Translations under genes and position numbers: made by a program
In this document: in pieces, positions 27,517-36,034 of the stretch
Position numbering within the stretch: position 1 is the first letter of the stretch
Layout: every line of letters starts with the position of its first letter
The notes under the pieces: model-generated
Seen by the model: the letters and a program-made list of their open reading frames with translations, nothing else
Database searches by the model: none
Told to the model about the DNA's origin: nothing
Assembly (NCBI GenBank): GCA_002717805.1
Contig: PBBS01000018.1
Location: forward strand, 47,962 to 94,491
Reading direction: 5' to 3'
Source of the DNA: Chloroflexota bacterium
GTDB taxonomy: Bacteria > Chloroflexota > Dehalococcoidia > Lucifugimonadales > UBA2985
DNA length: 46,530 nt

Positions 27517-27745
27517 CTCCGCCTAGCAATCGCATTTGTTCTGCAAAGCTAGTTTGTAGCTGGGTTATTTTCATATCAGTTGCTGATAGCATCTCGTTAC
27601 ATAATTGGGCCAGTTTGATACCATGTTCGAATAGGACAGTGGATTCTTCAAGTGAGAGTCCTCCCTCCTCAAGTTTTCTCACGGTTTGCTCTAGTCGATC
27701 AAATGCTTCTTCAAATGATTGGTCATTTTCAGTATTTTTGCTCAT
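27497..27745 (-). CDS. xseB: Exodeoxyribonuclease VII small subunit
   Basis: Short helical hairpin subunit (82 aa) that decorates the XseA catalytic subunit. The core FEEAFDRLEQTVRKLEEG, then SLEESTVLFEHGIKLAQLC, is the standard family pattern. It follows xseA by 48 nt. Confidence 0.92.
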   Translation of the reverse strand: MSKNTENDQSFEEAFDRLEQTVRKLEEGGLSLEESTVLFEHGIKLAQLCNEMLSATDMKITQLQTSFAEQMRLLGGDDNPED

Positions 27746-27793
27746 ACGATTTTAGAAACTCCGTTTAAAGATTGTGTCATGAAGATCGTAATT

Positions 27794-28969
27794 TCATAGC
27801 GTTTTAGCAGAGAAAGAGCCGTCACTTACAGTAATATCTATGGTATCTCCGATATTTACATTGTCAACAGATCTTACAATTTGTGCTTTTGATTGGTTTT
27901 CCACTATGGCATAGCCTCTACTTAGGACAGCATTTGGTCGTAGAGATAGCAATATTGATTCCATAGATCTTAACTTTTCAGCCGTTATTAGGGTATATGA
28001 TTTTAGGCTTGATATATTTCTGGCTAATAATTCGTCTATTTTCTGCTTTCGCATAGAGGTTGTGGGCCTATTAGTCGACAAGGATGATTCCATATTGGTT
28101 AGGGCATGCCTATATTGGATGAATTTATTGGAGAATTCAACTGTTAACCTTTGTATAGAGAAGGTTATGTCATCTCTTAAGTCATTGATATCGGGAACTG
28201 CTATTTCTGCAGCCGCAGAGGGTGTAGGCGCCCTATAATCTGCTACCATATCTGATATAGTGTAATCTGTCTCATGCCCTATAGCACTTATTATTGGGAT
28301 AGAACTTGAATGTATTGCCCTAGCCACCATTTCCTCGTTGAAAGGCCATAGTTCTTCTATTGATCCACCGCCTCTGGCTATTATTAACAGATCTACGACA
28401 GATTCACTATTGAATGATCTGATTGCCTCAACTATTTCGGGGGCAGCTTTGTCTCCTTGTACAGTTGTTGGAGCTATGCATAATTCAACAATTGGATATC
28501 TGCGCCTAATGATGTTCTGTATGTCATGCCATACTGATCCGGATGGCGATGTCACTACACCGATTCTTTTTGGAAACTGAGGTAGGTTTTTCTTGTTGCT
28601 CTCTAGGAATAATCCATCTTGCTCCAGAGTTAACTTTAACCGTTCAAATTCTAGATATAGATCTCCGACACCTTCAGGTTGTACCATGTCTACGTACAAT
28701 TGTACGTCCCCACGAACCTCATATATTGAAATATTTCCATGCAGGGAGACAGCAGATCCATTATGTAGGTGGTCGCTACCGAATGCAGGCCTGAACATAA
28801 CACAGCGTATCTGGCTGTCCAGATCTTTTAACGTAAAATAGAAGTGACCAGCTCCTGATTTAGTTAGGTTGGAGATCTCTCCCCTTACCCATAAATCACT
28901 GACTATTGAATCGGATGCTAGTAGGTTTTTTAGGTACTTGGTTATTTGTGCAACAGAGTATATTGCCAC
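27794..28969 (-). CDS. xseA: Exodeoxyribonuclease VII large subunit
   Basis: This is the catalytic subunit that degrades single-stranded DNA into oligonucleotides. An N-terminal OB fold (~1-100) contains LWVRGEISNLTKSGAGHFYF and SLHGNISIYEVRGDVQLYV. The catalytic domain has RIGVVTSPSGSVWHDI, LLIIARGGGSIEELWPFNE, IPIISAIGHETDYT and DYRAPTPSAAAEIA, all diagnostic. A shorter coiled-coil region and the terminal LSRGYAIVEN follow; at 391 aa it is compact. It starts with GTG at 28969, just after efp, with which it is probably cotranscribed. Confidence 0.95.
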   Translation of the reverse strand: MAIYSVAQITKYLKNLLASDSIVSDLWVRGEISNLTKSGAGHFYFTLKDLDSQIRCVMFRPAFGSDHLHNGSAVSLHGNISIYEVRGDVQLYVDMVQPEGVGDLYLEFERLKLTLEQDGLFLESNKKNLPQFPKRIGVVTSPSGSVWHDIQNIIRRRYPIVELCIAPTTVQGDKAAPEIVEAIRSFNSESVVDLLIIARGGGSIEELWPFNEEMVARAIHSSSIPIISAIGHETDYTISDMVADYRAPTPSAAAEIAVPDINDLRDDITFSIQRLTVEFSNKFIQYRHALTNMESSLSTNRPTTSMRKQKIDELLARNISSLKSYTLITAEKLRSMESILLSLRPNAVLSRGYAIVENQSKAQIVRSVDNVNIGDTIDITVSDGSFSAKTL

Positions 28970-28974
28970 ATCTA

Positions 28975-29538
28975 TTAACCTACCCTCTCAAGATATTCCC
29001 CTGTCCTCGTATCAACTCTTATAGAATCTCCTGGATTTATAAAGAAAGGTACGTTAACCTTTAAACCAGTCTCCAGGTCGGCTGGCTTAGTGCTTCCTTG
29101 AGCTGTATTACCCTTGATTGGTGGTGGTGTATCAGTTACTACTAATTCTACAAATGTTGGTAGCTCTATAGATATAGGGGATCCATTGTATAGGATTAAC
29201 TCAACTTGGTCCTGTTCCTTTATAAACTGGATGGCGGTTCCAACTTGACTGGCATCCAGGGGGTATTGTTCGAAGTTGGTCAGATCCATGAAGTAGAAGT
29301 GATCACTATCGTTGTATATGTATTGGGATTGTCTAGAATCTACTTCTGCAAGCGTTAATCTGTGGTTTCCTGGCATATTACGTTCCATACTTCTGCCAGT
29401 TTTAAGATTCCTCAATTTGAGAGTTAGTACAGGAGCCCTTTGTTGCATCCTGTTGTGTTGCCAATCAACTACTTGCCATGGCTCATTATCTAGTTCTATA
29501 ACAGTTCCCTTTTTAAGATCGCTGTAACTTATGGTCAC
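28975..29538 (-). CDS. efp: Elongation factor P with atypical tip (Gln instead of Lys/Arg)
   Basis: EF-P binds beside the peptidyl-tRNA and relieves ribosome stalling at consecutive prolines. The three-domain layout is clear: KOW-like domain I (1-65), the middle OB domain with YNDSDHFYFMDLTNFEQYPL, and domain III ending PFFINPGDSIRVDTRTGEYL. In most EF-Ps the domain I loop carries a modified Lys or Arg. Aligning WQHNRMQQRAPVLTLKLRNL without gaps to the usual QHVKPGKGAAF pattern puts Gln33 at that place, flanked by Gln32 and Arg34. No known modifier gene (epmA, earP) lies nearby. It is 2 nt after the M24 peptidase gene, a common bacterial pairing. Confidence 0.94.
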   Translation of the reverse strand: MTISYSDLKKGTVIELDNEPWQVVDWQHNRMQQRAPVLTLKLRNLKTGRSMERNMPGNHRLTLAEVDSRQSQYIYNDSDHFYFMDLTNFEQYPLDASQVGTAIQFIKEQDQVELILYNGSPISIELPTFVELVVTDTPPPIKGNTAQGSTKPADLETGLKVNVPFFINPGDSIRVDTRTGEYLERVG

Positions 29539-29539
29539 A

Positions 29540-30625
29540 TTAACCTCCTAGCATATCCTGTTTTGGGGCATTGCTAATCACTCTTGCTTTCCCCTTATCC
29601 ATTACAACTATATCCTCTATTCTAACCCCACCCCATCCAGAGATATAGATACCAGGTTCTATAGTAAATGGCATGCCTTCCTCTATTACATGAGGGGAGT
29701 TAGGGCCCACTCCAGGGTTTTCGTGTACTGCTAATCCGACCCCATGGCCAAGACTATGCCCAAAATTGTCTCCGTAACCTGCTTTTTCTATCACGGACCT
29801 AGCCAAAGCATCCACGTCTTGACCGGTCATGCCGTTCTCCACAGTTGCAATAGCTGTGAGCTGTGCCGCCAATACAATGTCATATACTTTTTTGAATGTA
29901 TCGTCAGGGTCACCAATAAATATTGTACGACTTAGATCGCTGCAATATCCGTTATATAGAGCACCCATGTCTATTATTATTGGCTCACCATTAGATATTG
30001 CCTTTTCAGACGGCCTGTGATGAGGCAATGCGGCGTTAGGACCGGATGCTACTATGGTATCGAAGGATATTGCATCACCTCCTAGGGTTCGTACTTCTTT
30101 CTCTAAGAGCCATGCTATTTCTTTCTCTGTGATGCCTTCTTTTATTAGGGGCTCTACATTGGCAAAGGCCTGATCAGATATCTCTATGGCTCTGGTTAAC
30201 AATGCCATTTCATGATCGTCTTTTATAGACCTTAGGTTTTCAACAATATTAGAAGTGGGTGTAAGCTGAATTCTTGCATCCGGCAGAGCTTTATCTAGGG
30301 ATGTGATCAGTGTTTGATGCTGTGCCACAGTTAAGTTATTACTTTCGAATGCAATATTTTGCAGTTTCTTTGTACCCAATATATCACTGAGCCATGATTG
30401 TGGGCCGCCAATTCTGACAATTTCAAATTCTGGAGATTGACGACCTGCCTGTTCTATGTAACGAAAGTCGGTTGCTAATATGGCATCTTCAGCAGATATT
30501 ACTAGATAGCCTGCAGATCCACTGAACCCGGATAGATATCTTCTGTTTTCAGGGCTCGAGATCAATATGGCATCGACATTTTCTTGCTTGAGCACTTTCC
30601 TTAGTCGGTCAATTCTGGATTTCAT
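29540..30625 (-). CDS. pepQ: Xaa-Pro peptidase, M24 family
   Basis: This cytoplasmic metallopeptidase cleaves beside proline (aminopeptidase P or prolidase type). The pita-bread C-terminal domain has all five metal ligands: D219 (IIIDMGALYNG), D230 (YCSDLSRTIF), H294 (GHSLGHGVGL), E323 (FTIEPGIYI) and E337 (VRIEDIV). The N-terminal creatinase-like domain spans ~1-130. The length of 361 aa fits. It is packed between aroQ (2-nt gap) and efp (1-nt gap). Whether dipeptides or longer peptides are the substrate is undecided. Confidence 0.92.
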   Translation of the reverse strand: MKSRIDRLRKVLKQENVDAILISSPENRRYLSGFSGSAGYLVISAEDAILATDFRYIEQAGRQSPEFEIVRIGGPQSWLSDILGTKKLQNIAFESNNLTVAQHQTLITSLDKALPDARIQLTPTSNIVENLRSIKDDHEMALLTRAIEISDQAFANVEPLIKEGITEKEIAWLLEKEVRTLGGDAISFDTIVASGPNAALPHHRPSEKAISNGEPIIIDMGALYNGYCSDLSRTIFIGDPDDTFKKVYDIVLAAQLTAIATVENGMTGQDVDALARSVIEKAGYGDNFGHSLGHGVGLAVHENPGVGPNSPHVIEEGMPFTIEPGIYISGWGGVRIEDIVVMDKGKARVISNAPKQDMLGG

Positions 30626-30627
30626 TA

Positions 30628-31068
30628 TTAGTTCACACTGCCTACAAGATCAACCAAATATTCCAAAGCCAAAATGTATCCATGCCATCCAAGGCCGCCT
30701 ATCTGTCCATTGCATATTGGAGCTATCACAGACTCATGTCGAAATTCTTCTCTCGCATACCTATTGGATAAATGTATTTCTACTGTTGGTAACTTAGCAT
30801 CAGCCAGAGCATCTCTGATAGATAATCCGTAGTGCGTTAATGCTCCAGGGTTAATTATTATGCCGCTGCATTCATTAGCATTTTCTTGGATGTAGTCTAC
30901 TATATGTCCTTCATGGTTGGACTGAAAGAAGATAACGTCTGTAGACGAATCTTTGGCTTTTTCTAATATCTTTGCTTCAATTTGAGCCAGAGTCATCTCG
31001 CCATATATCGATTTATCTCTCTTACCCAGCAAGTTTAGATTAGGGCCATTTATTACCATCAATTTCAT
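30628..31068 (-). CDS. aroQ: 3-dehydroquinate dehydratase, type II
   Basis: Third step of the shikimate pathway, making 3-dehydroshikimate. At 146 aa it is the small dodecameric type II enzyme, with LMVINGPNLNLLGKR, the catalytic Y22 in SIYGEMTL, substrate-loop INPGALTHYGLSIRDAL and the second active-site segment VEIHLSNRYAREEFRHES. No other aro gene is in the window. It precedes the peptidase/efp pair, an order seen in many bacteria (aroQ-pepQ-efp). Confidence 0.96.
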   Translation of the reverse strand: MKLMVINGPNLNLLGKRDKSIYGEMTLAQIEAKILEKAKDSSTDVIFFQSNHEGHIVDYIQENANECSGIIINPGALTHYGLSIRDALADAKLPTVEIHLSNRYAREEFRHESVIAPICNGQIGGLGWHGYILALEYLVDLVGSVN

Positions 31069-31141
31069 TTCTATAGTTCCTGAGAGTCAAAAGTTACGAA
31101 ATACATATTAGCATAAGCGGACTAACAGTGTAAGATCAGAT

Positions 31142-32119
31142 TTAAGTTGAAGCACGCGGGTGTGCTTTCTCGTATATCTTGCGTGACTGGCTAAGGCTAA
31201 CATGTGTATATATTTGAGTAGTTGTCGGAGAGGAATGACCAAGTAACTCCTGCACGACCCTAAGATCAGCCCCTCCGTCTAATAGATGTGTGGCAAAACT
31301 ATGCCTCAACATATGCGGATGTACTCTGCTATTGTTCGTCGATAGTCCGTATTTTCTGACCATGGATTGGATACTTCTTTTAGAAAGCTGGTACCCGAAT
31401 TTATTCAGGAATAAGGCTTTGATCTTCGACACAGATGCTAGCAGTGGTCTAGATTCTTTGAGGTAAACCTCTAAAGCCTGGCGCCCGGGCTCGCCCATTA
31501 TTACATCTCTTTGTTTGGCTCCCTTGCCTATAACTCTTAACGTTCGATGTTTGTTTTTTAAATCCTCTATTTTTAGCGAACATAGTTCACTAATCCTCAA
31601 TCCTGTCGCATACAGTAATTCAAGTATGGCTAAATCCCTGTATTGTATGGCGCTATTCAGGTCTGTCGCAGAAGGCTTCCTAATTTTTACTGATTGTAAT
31701 AATGCGGATACTTCAACTTGATCAAGCGTTCTAGGTAGTTTTCTTTCTGTTTTTGGGATCAGTGTTCGAGATTGCCTACTACCCTTTTTCCATAGAGAAT
31801 TTGGTGCTATCCTACCTTCCTTTGTAAGGTATCTAAAAAATGAACGTAAAGCCACCATGAGGCGGTTTATACTTGTCCTTTCATGACCAACTTTAGAAGA
31901 CTTTGTTGTGGGTTTGGTTTTTCTTCCTGACATTAGCCATGACACATATGCCCTTATCACTATACGATTTATTTCGTCTATTGAGTTAATGCTTTCGTTC
32001 GAGAGAAACTCTGTGAATGGTTTTAAGTCACTTAAGTAATTGCGTACAGTATGCACTGAGAGGTTTCGTTCTAAAGTGAGATGTACCCGATAATCCGCCA
32101 GGTGGTCTTTGATATTCAT
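31142..32119 (-). CDS. xerC: Site-specific tyrosine recombinase, XerC/XerD type
   Basis: Xer recombinases resolve chromosome dimers at dif. The N-terminal SAM-like DNA-binding domain is at ~1-105. The catalytic domain has all active residues: R175 (ATGLRISELC), K199 (VIGKGAKQRD), H269 and R272 (HPHMLRHSFATHLL), H295 (LGHSSPTTTQ) and Y304 (IYTHVS). The 325-aa length is slightly long because of a basic insert near residues 63-85 (GRKTKPTTKSSK). Its place inside a housekeeping run, next to topA as in many Gram-positive genomes, supports a chromosomal Xer rather than a phage integrase. C versus D type is not resolved. Confidence 0.9.
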   Translation of the reverse strand: MNIKDHLADYRVHLTLERNLSVHTVRNYLSDLKPFTEFLSNESINSIDEINRIVIRAYVSWLMSGRKTKPTTKSSKVGHERTSINRLMVALRSFFRYLTKEGRIAPNSLWKKGSRQSRTLIPKTERKLPRTLDQVEVSALLQSVKIRKPSATDLNSAIQYRDLAILELLYATGLRISELCSLKIEDLKNKHRTLRVIGKGAKQRDVIMGEPGRQALEVYLKESRPLLASVSKIKALFLNKFGYQLSKRSIQSMVRKYGLSTNNSRVHPHMLRHSFATHLLDGGADLRVVQELLGHSSPTTTQIYTHVSLSQSRKIYEKAHPRAST

Positions 32120-32140
32120 GTGATTAATACAGCTTTATAG

Positions 32141-34300
32141 CTATTTTGCAGACTTAGTGGCCTCAGGATCTGGGATAGGTCCGCTGAAATTACATTCTAG
32201 ACATTTGGCATTGTTCCTACCTGCAGCTACTAGTATAGACTTACAGTCGGGACAGTTACCAGGGAGGGGCTTTTGCCTTGTAGAGAAATCGCAATTGGGA
32301 TAATTTGAGCAACCGTAGAATACGTTTCGGCGTTTCCCTCCTTGTCGCTGTAATATATCCCCCGAGCATCTAGGGCATTGCGCTCCAGTCTTTATCACAA
32401 ACGGTTTGCTGTATCTGCACTCAGGGAATGCAGTGCAAGCTATGAATTTGCCATTCCTACCGACCTTTTCTGCAAGGGGACTCTCACATTCAGGGCAAGA
32501 TTCTCCAGTGGGTCTTTGGACTGTTATTTTGGGCATAGATGATTCTGCTTCTGCAAACATTTCCCTATATGGGTAGTAGAATTCTTTCAGTACTGATATC
32601 CATTCTTTCTTTCCATTTGCAATCTCATCTAGATTGGTTTCCATGTGTGCGGTAAATCCAACGTCCATTATGTTTGGGAAATATGGATCTAGTTGGCTGA
32701 CGATTGCTTCACCCAAAGGCTCGGCTTTATATTTGCCATTTTCTAGAGAACAGTAATTTCTTCCTTCAAGTGTAGACATTATAGATGCATAGGTGCTTGG
32801 TCTGCCTATCCCAGATTCCTCCAGTGTTTTAACAAAAGTGGCTTGAGTATATCTTGGGCTAGGTCGGGTAAATTTTTGGTCGTTATTTACCTTAATGAGG
32901 TTGAGTTTTTCTCCTTCAGACAAGGAGGGAAGTTTTGTAGTATAGTCACCCGAATCATCTATATCGTCATCATCTGATTCATCATCAAGGTCTAATGAAG
33001 AGTCGTCTTCTATGCTTGCGTATAAAGTGGTGTATCCATCAAATTTGAGCTCAGACCCAGAGCAGTTGAAATCATATGACTTCTCGTTATGACTTGTAGA
33101 AGATATTGTGATCGTAGTTACTTCATACTCGGCGTCTGCCATTCTACTGGCAAGAGCTCTTTTCCATATCAGTGTATAAAGAGACATCTGTTCTGATGAA
33201 AGGTAGGCTCTTAGCTGATCTGGGCTTCTCAGAATGGAAGTTGGTCTTATGGCTTCATGTGCTTCTTGAGCCGCCACAGCTACCTTCCTTCGTCGACTTC
33301 TGGTTCCTGAGCCAATGTATTGCGCCCCATAAGTGTCTTCTATAAATTTGGTTATCTCTCCTACAGCGATAGATGACATATTGGTAGAATCAGTTCTCAT
33401 ATATGTTATGAGACCTGTTTCCCCCTCTGAACCTATAGAAAGACCTTCATACAGTTGTTGAGCAACCCTCATAGTTCTAGCCACTTGGAATCTTAGGGAC
33501 CTAGAGGATTCTTGTTGTAGAGTACTAGTAGTGAATGGTGCAGGTGGTCTGGATTTAGACTGCCTAGTCGCAATCTTACTTACAGCGAATTGACTAGAGG
33601 ATAGAATACTTTCTATTTGCATTGCCTCTTCATTACTATATCTCTTGGAACCTGCTATCTTTGCTGAGAACGATTGATTATTACTGACTTGATCTTGAGT
33701 AAGATCTATGGATATATTCCAATACTCTTTAGGAATAAAGCTAGCTATTTCCTGCTCTCGTTCGACTATTAATTTCAGCGCTACAGACTGTACTCTTCCT
33801 GCAGACAGACCTAATCTGAAACCGCTGGTGAATTTTTTCCACAATAATGGACTAAGTTCATACCCGACTACTCGATCTAGAACTCGCCTAGCCTGTTGTG
33901 CATTAACTAATTCCATATTAAGGTTAGTGGGTTCCTTGAAGGCTTGCTTAACCCCATCTTCAGTTATTTCATGAAAGATTACTCTTTTTGCTTCAGTAGA
34001 TGTAGCGATAGCTTCTAATATGTGCCATGAAATAGCCTCACCTTCTCTGTCTGGGTCCGTAGCGAGATATACTGTATTAGCATTCTTGGCGAGCTTTTTA
34101 AGCGTCTGGATTATGGTTTTCTTTCCAGGCATTACCTCATATTCTGGTTTGAAATCATTTTCTATATCTACTGACATTTTTTTGGATGGTAGGTCGCGGA
34201 CATGACCCACAGAGGCCACTACTTCGTATTCGTCACCTAGGTACCTACTTATCGTACGCGCTTTTGCAGGTGACTCAACTATAACTAAGTTCTTACTCAT
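32141..34300 (-). CDS. topA: DNA topoisomerase I
   Basis: It relaxes negative supercoils by a type IA mechanism. The TOPRIM domain begins at the N-terminus (VIVESPAKARTISRYLG; YLATDPDREGEAISWH), and the active-site tyrosine is Y300 in GLITYMRTDST. SAGRVQSVALKLIVEREQEI is also diagnostic. After the core comes an acidic insert (DDESDDDDIDDSGD, ~440-455). The C-terminus has three zinc-ribbon-like units (CPEC...C; CPRCSGD...C; CPDCK...CLEC). The length of 719 aa is typical for this group. It lies 21 nt upstream of the Xer gene, so the two are probably one transcript. Confidence 0.96.
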   Translation of the reverse strand: MSKNLVIVESPAKARTISRYLGDEYEVVASVGHVRDLPSKKMSVDIENDFKPEYEVMPGKKTIIQTLKKLAKNANTVYLATDPDREGEAISWHILEAIATSTEAKRVIFHEITEDGVKQAFKEPTNLNMELVNAQQARRVLDRVVGYELSPLLWKKFTSGFRLGLSAGRVQSVALKLIVEREQEIASFIPKEYWNISIDLTQDQVSNNQSFSAKIAGSKRYSNEEAMQIESILSSSQFAVSKIATRQSKSRPPAPFTTSTLQQESSRSLRFQVARTMRVAQQLYEGLSIGSEGETGLITYMRTDSTNMSSIAVGEITKFIEDTYGAQYIGSGTRSRRRKVAVAAQEAHEAIRPTSILRSPDQLRAYLSSEQMSLYTLIWKRALASRMADAEYEVTTITISSTSHNEKSYDFNCSGSELKFDGYTTLYASIEDDSSLDLDDESDDDDIDDSGDYTTKLPSLSEGEKLNLIKVNNDQKFTRPSPRYTQATFVKTLEESGIGRPSTYASIMSTLEGRNYCSLENGKYKAEPLGEAIVSQLDPYFPNIMDVGFTAHMETNLDEIANGKKEWISVLKEFYYPYREMFAEAESSMPKITVQRPTGESCPECESPLAEKVGRNGKFIACTAFPECRYSKPFVIKTGAQCPRCSGDILQRQGGKRRNVFYGCSNYPNCDFSTRQKPLPGNCPDCKSILVAAGRNNAKCLECNFSGPIPDPEATKSAK

Positions 34301-34404
34301 ATCTAATACAATCTCTAGAATGATTTTCGTTCGGGCACAAGGATAAACGATGAATCTCGTTTCGTCTAGTGTTATATTTTCTTTGGGGTGATCTTTTGCC
34401 CAGA

Positions 34405-35844
34405 CTATTGATTAAACCTAGCCAGTATCACTTTTCTTCGGAAGTTGAATACTCGCAGAAGTGTCTTTCTTATGAATAATCTATGTACTATCCTGCCTAT
34501 TATGCCTAATGGGACTCTATATATAACGCGGTCTTTAATTACTATATTGCCGTCTTTCTTGTCTTCAAGTATATGTTCATGCCACCAGAGGCTATATGGA
34601 CCTTTTTCTTGAAGATCAACAAATAGCCTTTTGGGTTTCCATACAACTATTCTAGTTATCCAGTTGAGACCGATAAACCATAATCCAATACGATAGGTGA
34701 TTTTAGATCCTGTATCTATCTCATCAGGTATTTCGAGTATCCGGAAGTCCATCCATGATGGTGTTAGTAATCCAAGGTTCAATGCAGATGAAAAGAATGA
34801 GAATATTGTGTCAGAATCTCCCTTTAGCGATATATCAGAAGTTAATTCATATACCCCATTTTCATTCACTTTATATTCGGCCATGAATTCGTCTGTTTCT
34901 GATGGGTTTTGGCGGTATTTGGTTATGTTTGCATATTTATATGACATCTCTTCGTATAGTGATTCCGATATGTTTCTGTATATGAATGCAAACCCCAGAT
35001 CTTCGAGTTTCTTTGGTAATGTGTACTGACTTTGGAGCAATGTTGCTGATGCTTCACCTAAGATTAATCTCAGTAATATCTTAGGTATTGGTAGAAGGAA
35101 TTTAGCATTCGTTAATTTATTCATAGCAATGCCGAATTCTTTTGATGATACTGGGTTAGGGCTACTGCAGTTGATTGGCCCTGAGACTTGGTCATTATCT
35201 ATACAGAAATTAATTACTTTTACCATGTCAGTTATGTGTATCCATGATATATACGGATTACTCGATATGTAGGTTCCTACACCATACTCGAATGATTGAG
35301 CCATAGCCTGTAGGAATCCACCCTCTCGACCGATAATGATGCCGATTCTGAGTAGACATACTCTAGTACTATTTTGGGATACTCCGAGAGCAGCATTTTC
35401 CCATTGTTCGCACAGGTTAGCTAAATACCCATCACCCACTGGGTAATTTTCTGTCAATTTGTCTGTATGATTACTGCCATAGTAACCGATTGCACTTGCA
35501 GATATGAAAAGGCTTGGAGGAGACTTAGATTGATTTATCGAATTTACCAATCGCTCTGTCATGGTCACCCGACTATCCCAGAGTCTTTGCTTAATGCGAT
35601 TGGTCCACCTGAGTCTTGCTATGGGCTCACCTGATAGGTTTATTACTACGTCTGCATTGTCTATCTCGACATCTAGTTCTTCATTTGTAATGTCTACTGG
35701 TATTGTGCGTATACCTTGTCCCAACAGGTTTCTAGCCCTTTGTTCACTTCTAACAAATGCTGTGATGGAATGACCCTGACCGTATAGAGATGCTACAGTT
35801 TGCCTGCCTAGGAATCCCGTAGCACCGGTAATAAATATATTCAT
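34405..35844 (-). CDS. TIGR01777-family epimerase fused to an SRPBCC domain
   Basis: Residues ~1-300 are an atypical extended SDR of the TIGR01777/COG1090 family (sugar-nucleotide epimerase-like, true substrate unknown): nucleotide loop FITGATGFLGRQTVASL, DVVINLSGEPIARLRWT, ISASAIGYYG (the family's active-site Tyr region) and a C-terminal DUF1731-like part (RLILGEASATLLQSQ). Residues ~310-479 are a START/SRPBCC-like lipid-binding fold (YELTSDISLKG; FSSALNLGLLTPSWMDF; GPYSLWWHEHILED). Joining both gives 479 aa, against ~300 for single-domain members. The gene lies 104 nt upstream of topA. The pairing suggests the enzyme works on a hydrophobic ligand, but that is inference. Confidence 0.85.
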   Translation of the reverse strand: MNIFITGATGFLGRQTVASLYGQGHSITAFVRSEQRARNLLGQGIRTIPVDITNEELDVEIDNADVVINLSGEPIARLRWTNRIKQRLWDSRVTMTERLVNSINQSKSPPSLFISASAIGYYGSNHTDKLTENYPVGDGYLANLCEQWENAALGVSQNSTRVCLLRIGIIIGREGGFLQAMAQSFEYGVGTYISSNPYISWIHITDMVKVINFCIDNDQVSGPINCSSPNPVSSKEFGIAMNKLTNAKFLLPIPKILLRLILGEASATLLQSQYTLPKKLEDLGFAFIYRNISESLYEEMSYKYANITKYRQNPSETDEFMAEYKVNENGVYELTSDISLKGDSDTIFSFFSSALNLGLLTPSWMDFRILEIPDEIDTGSKITYRIGLWFIGLNWITRIVVWKPKRLFVDLQEKGPYSLWWHEHILEDKKDGNIVIKDRVIYRVPLGIIGRIVHRLFIRKTLLRVFNFRRKVILARFNQ

Positions 35845-36034
35845 CGCATACTGCCTTTAATTTTCATGATCCTTGATAGAACAAGCGAAATCAGTAAACT
35901 ATTGGGCTCACATCGATTTCGCAATCAAGTAGAAGCTGTGCTTAGCTTCTGTGATCATTTCGAAGCATCCATCCCCGTAGGGCCCTAGTCAACGGTCTTT
36001 TGTGTTGCACCAGTAATTATGACACAGGTCAAAA
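35845..36034. other. Intergenic region with short hairpin
   Basis: This 190-nt gap lies between two minus-strand genes. It holds a 7-bp inverted repeat (AGAAGCT 35931-35937, AGCTTCT 35944-35950, 6-nt loop) that may end the acyl-CoA synthetase transcript; no T-run follows. No open frame with a ribosome site was seen. Confidence 0.35.

Noticed and set aside
31142-32119. Tyrosine recombinase as a phage or island integrase
   Set aside because: It is embedded in a housekeeping gene run next to topA, has the size and residues of Xer proteins and is 12 kb from the repeat-bracketed block.
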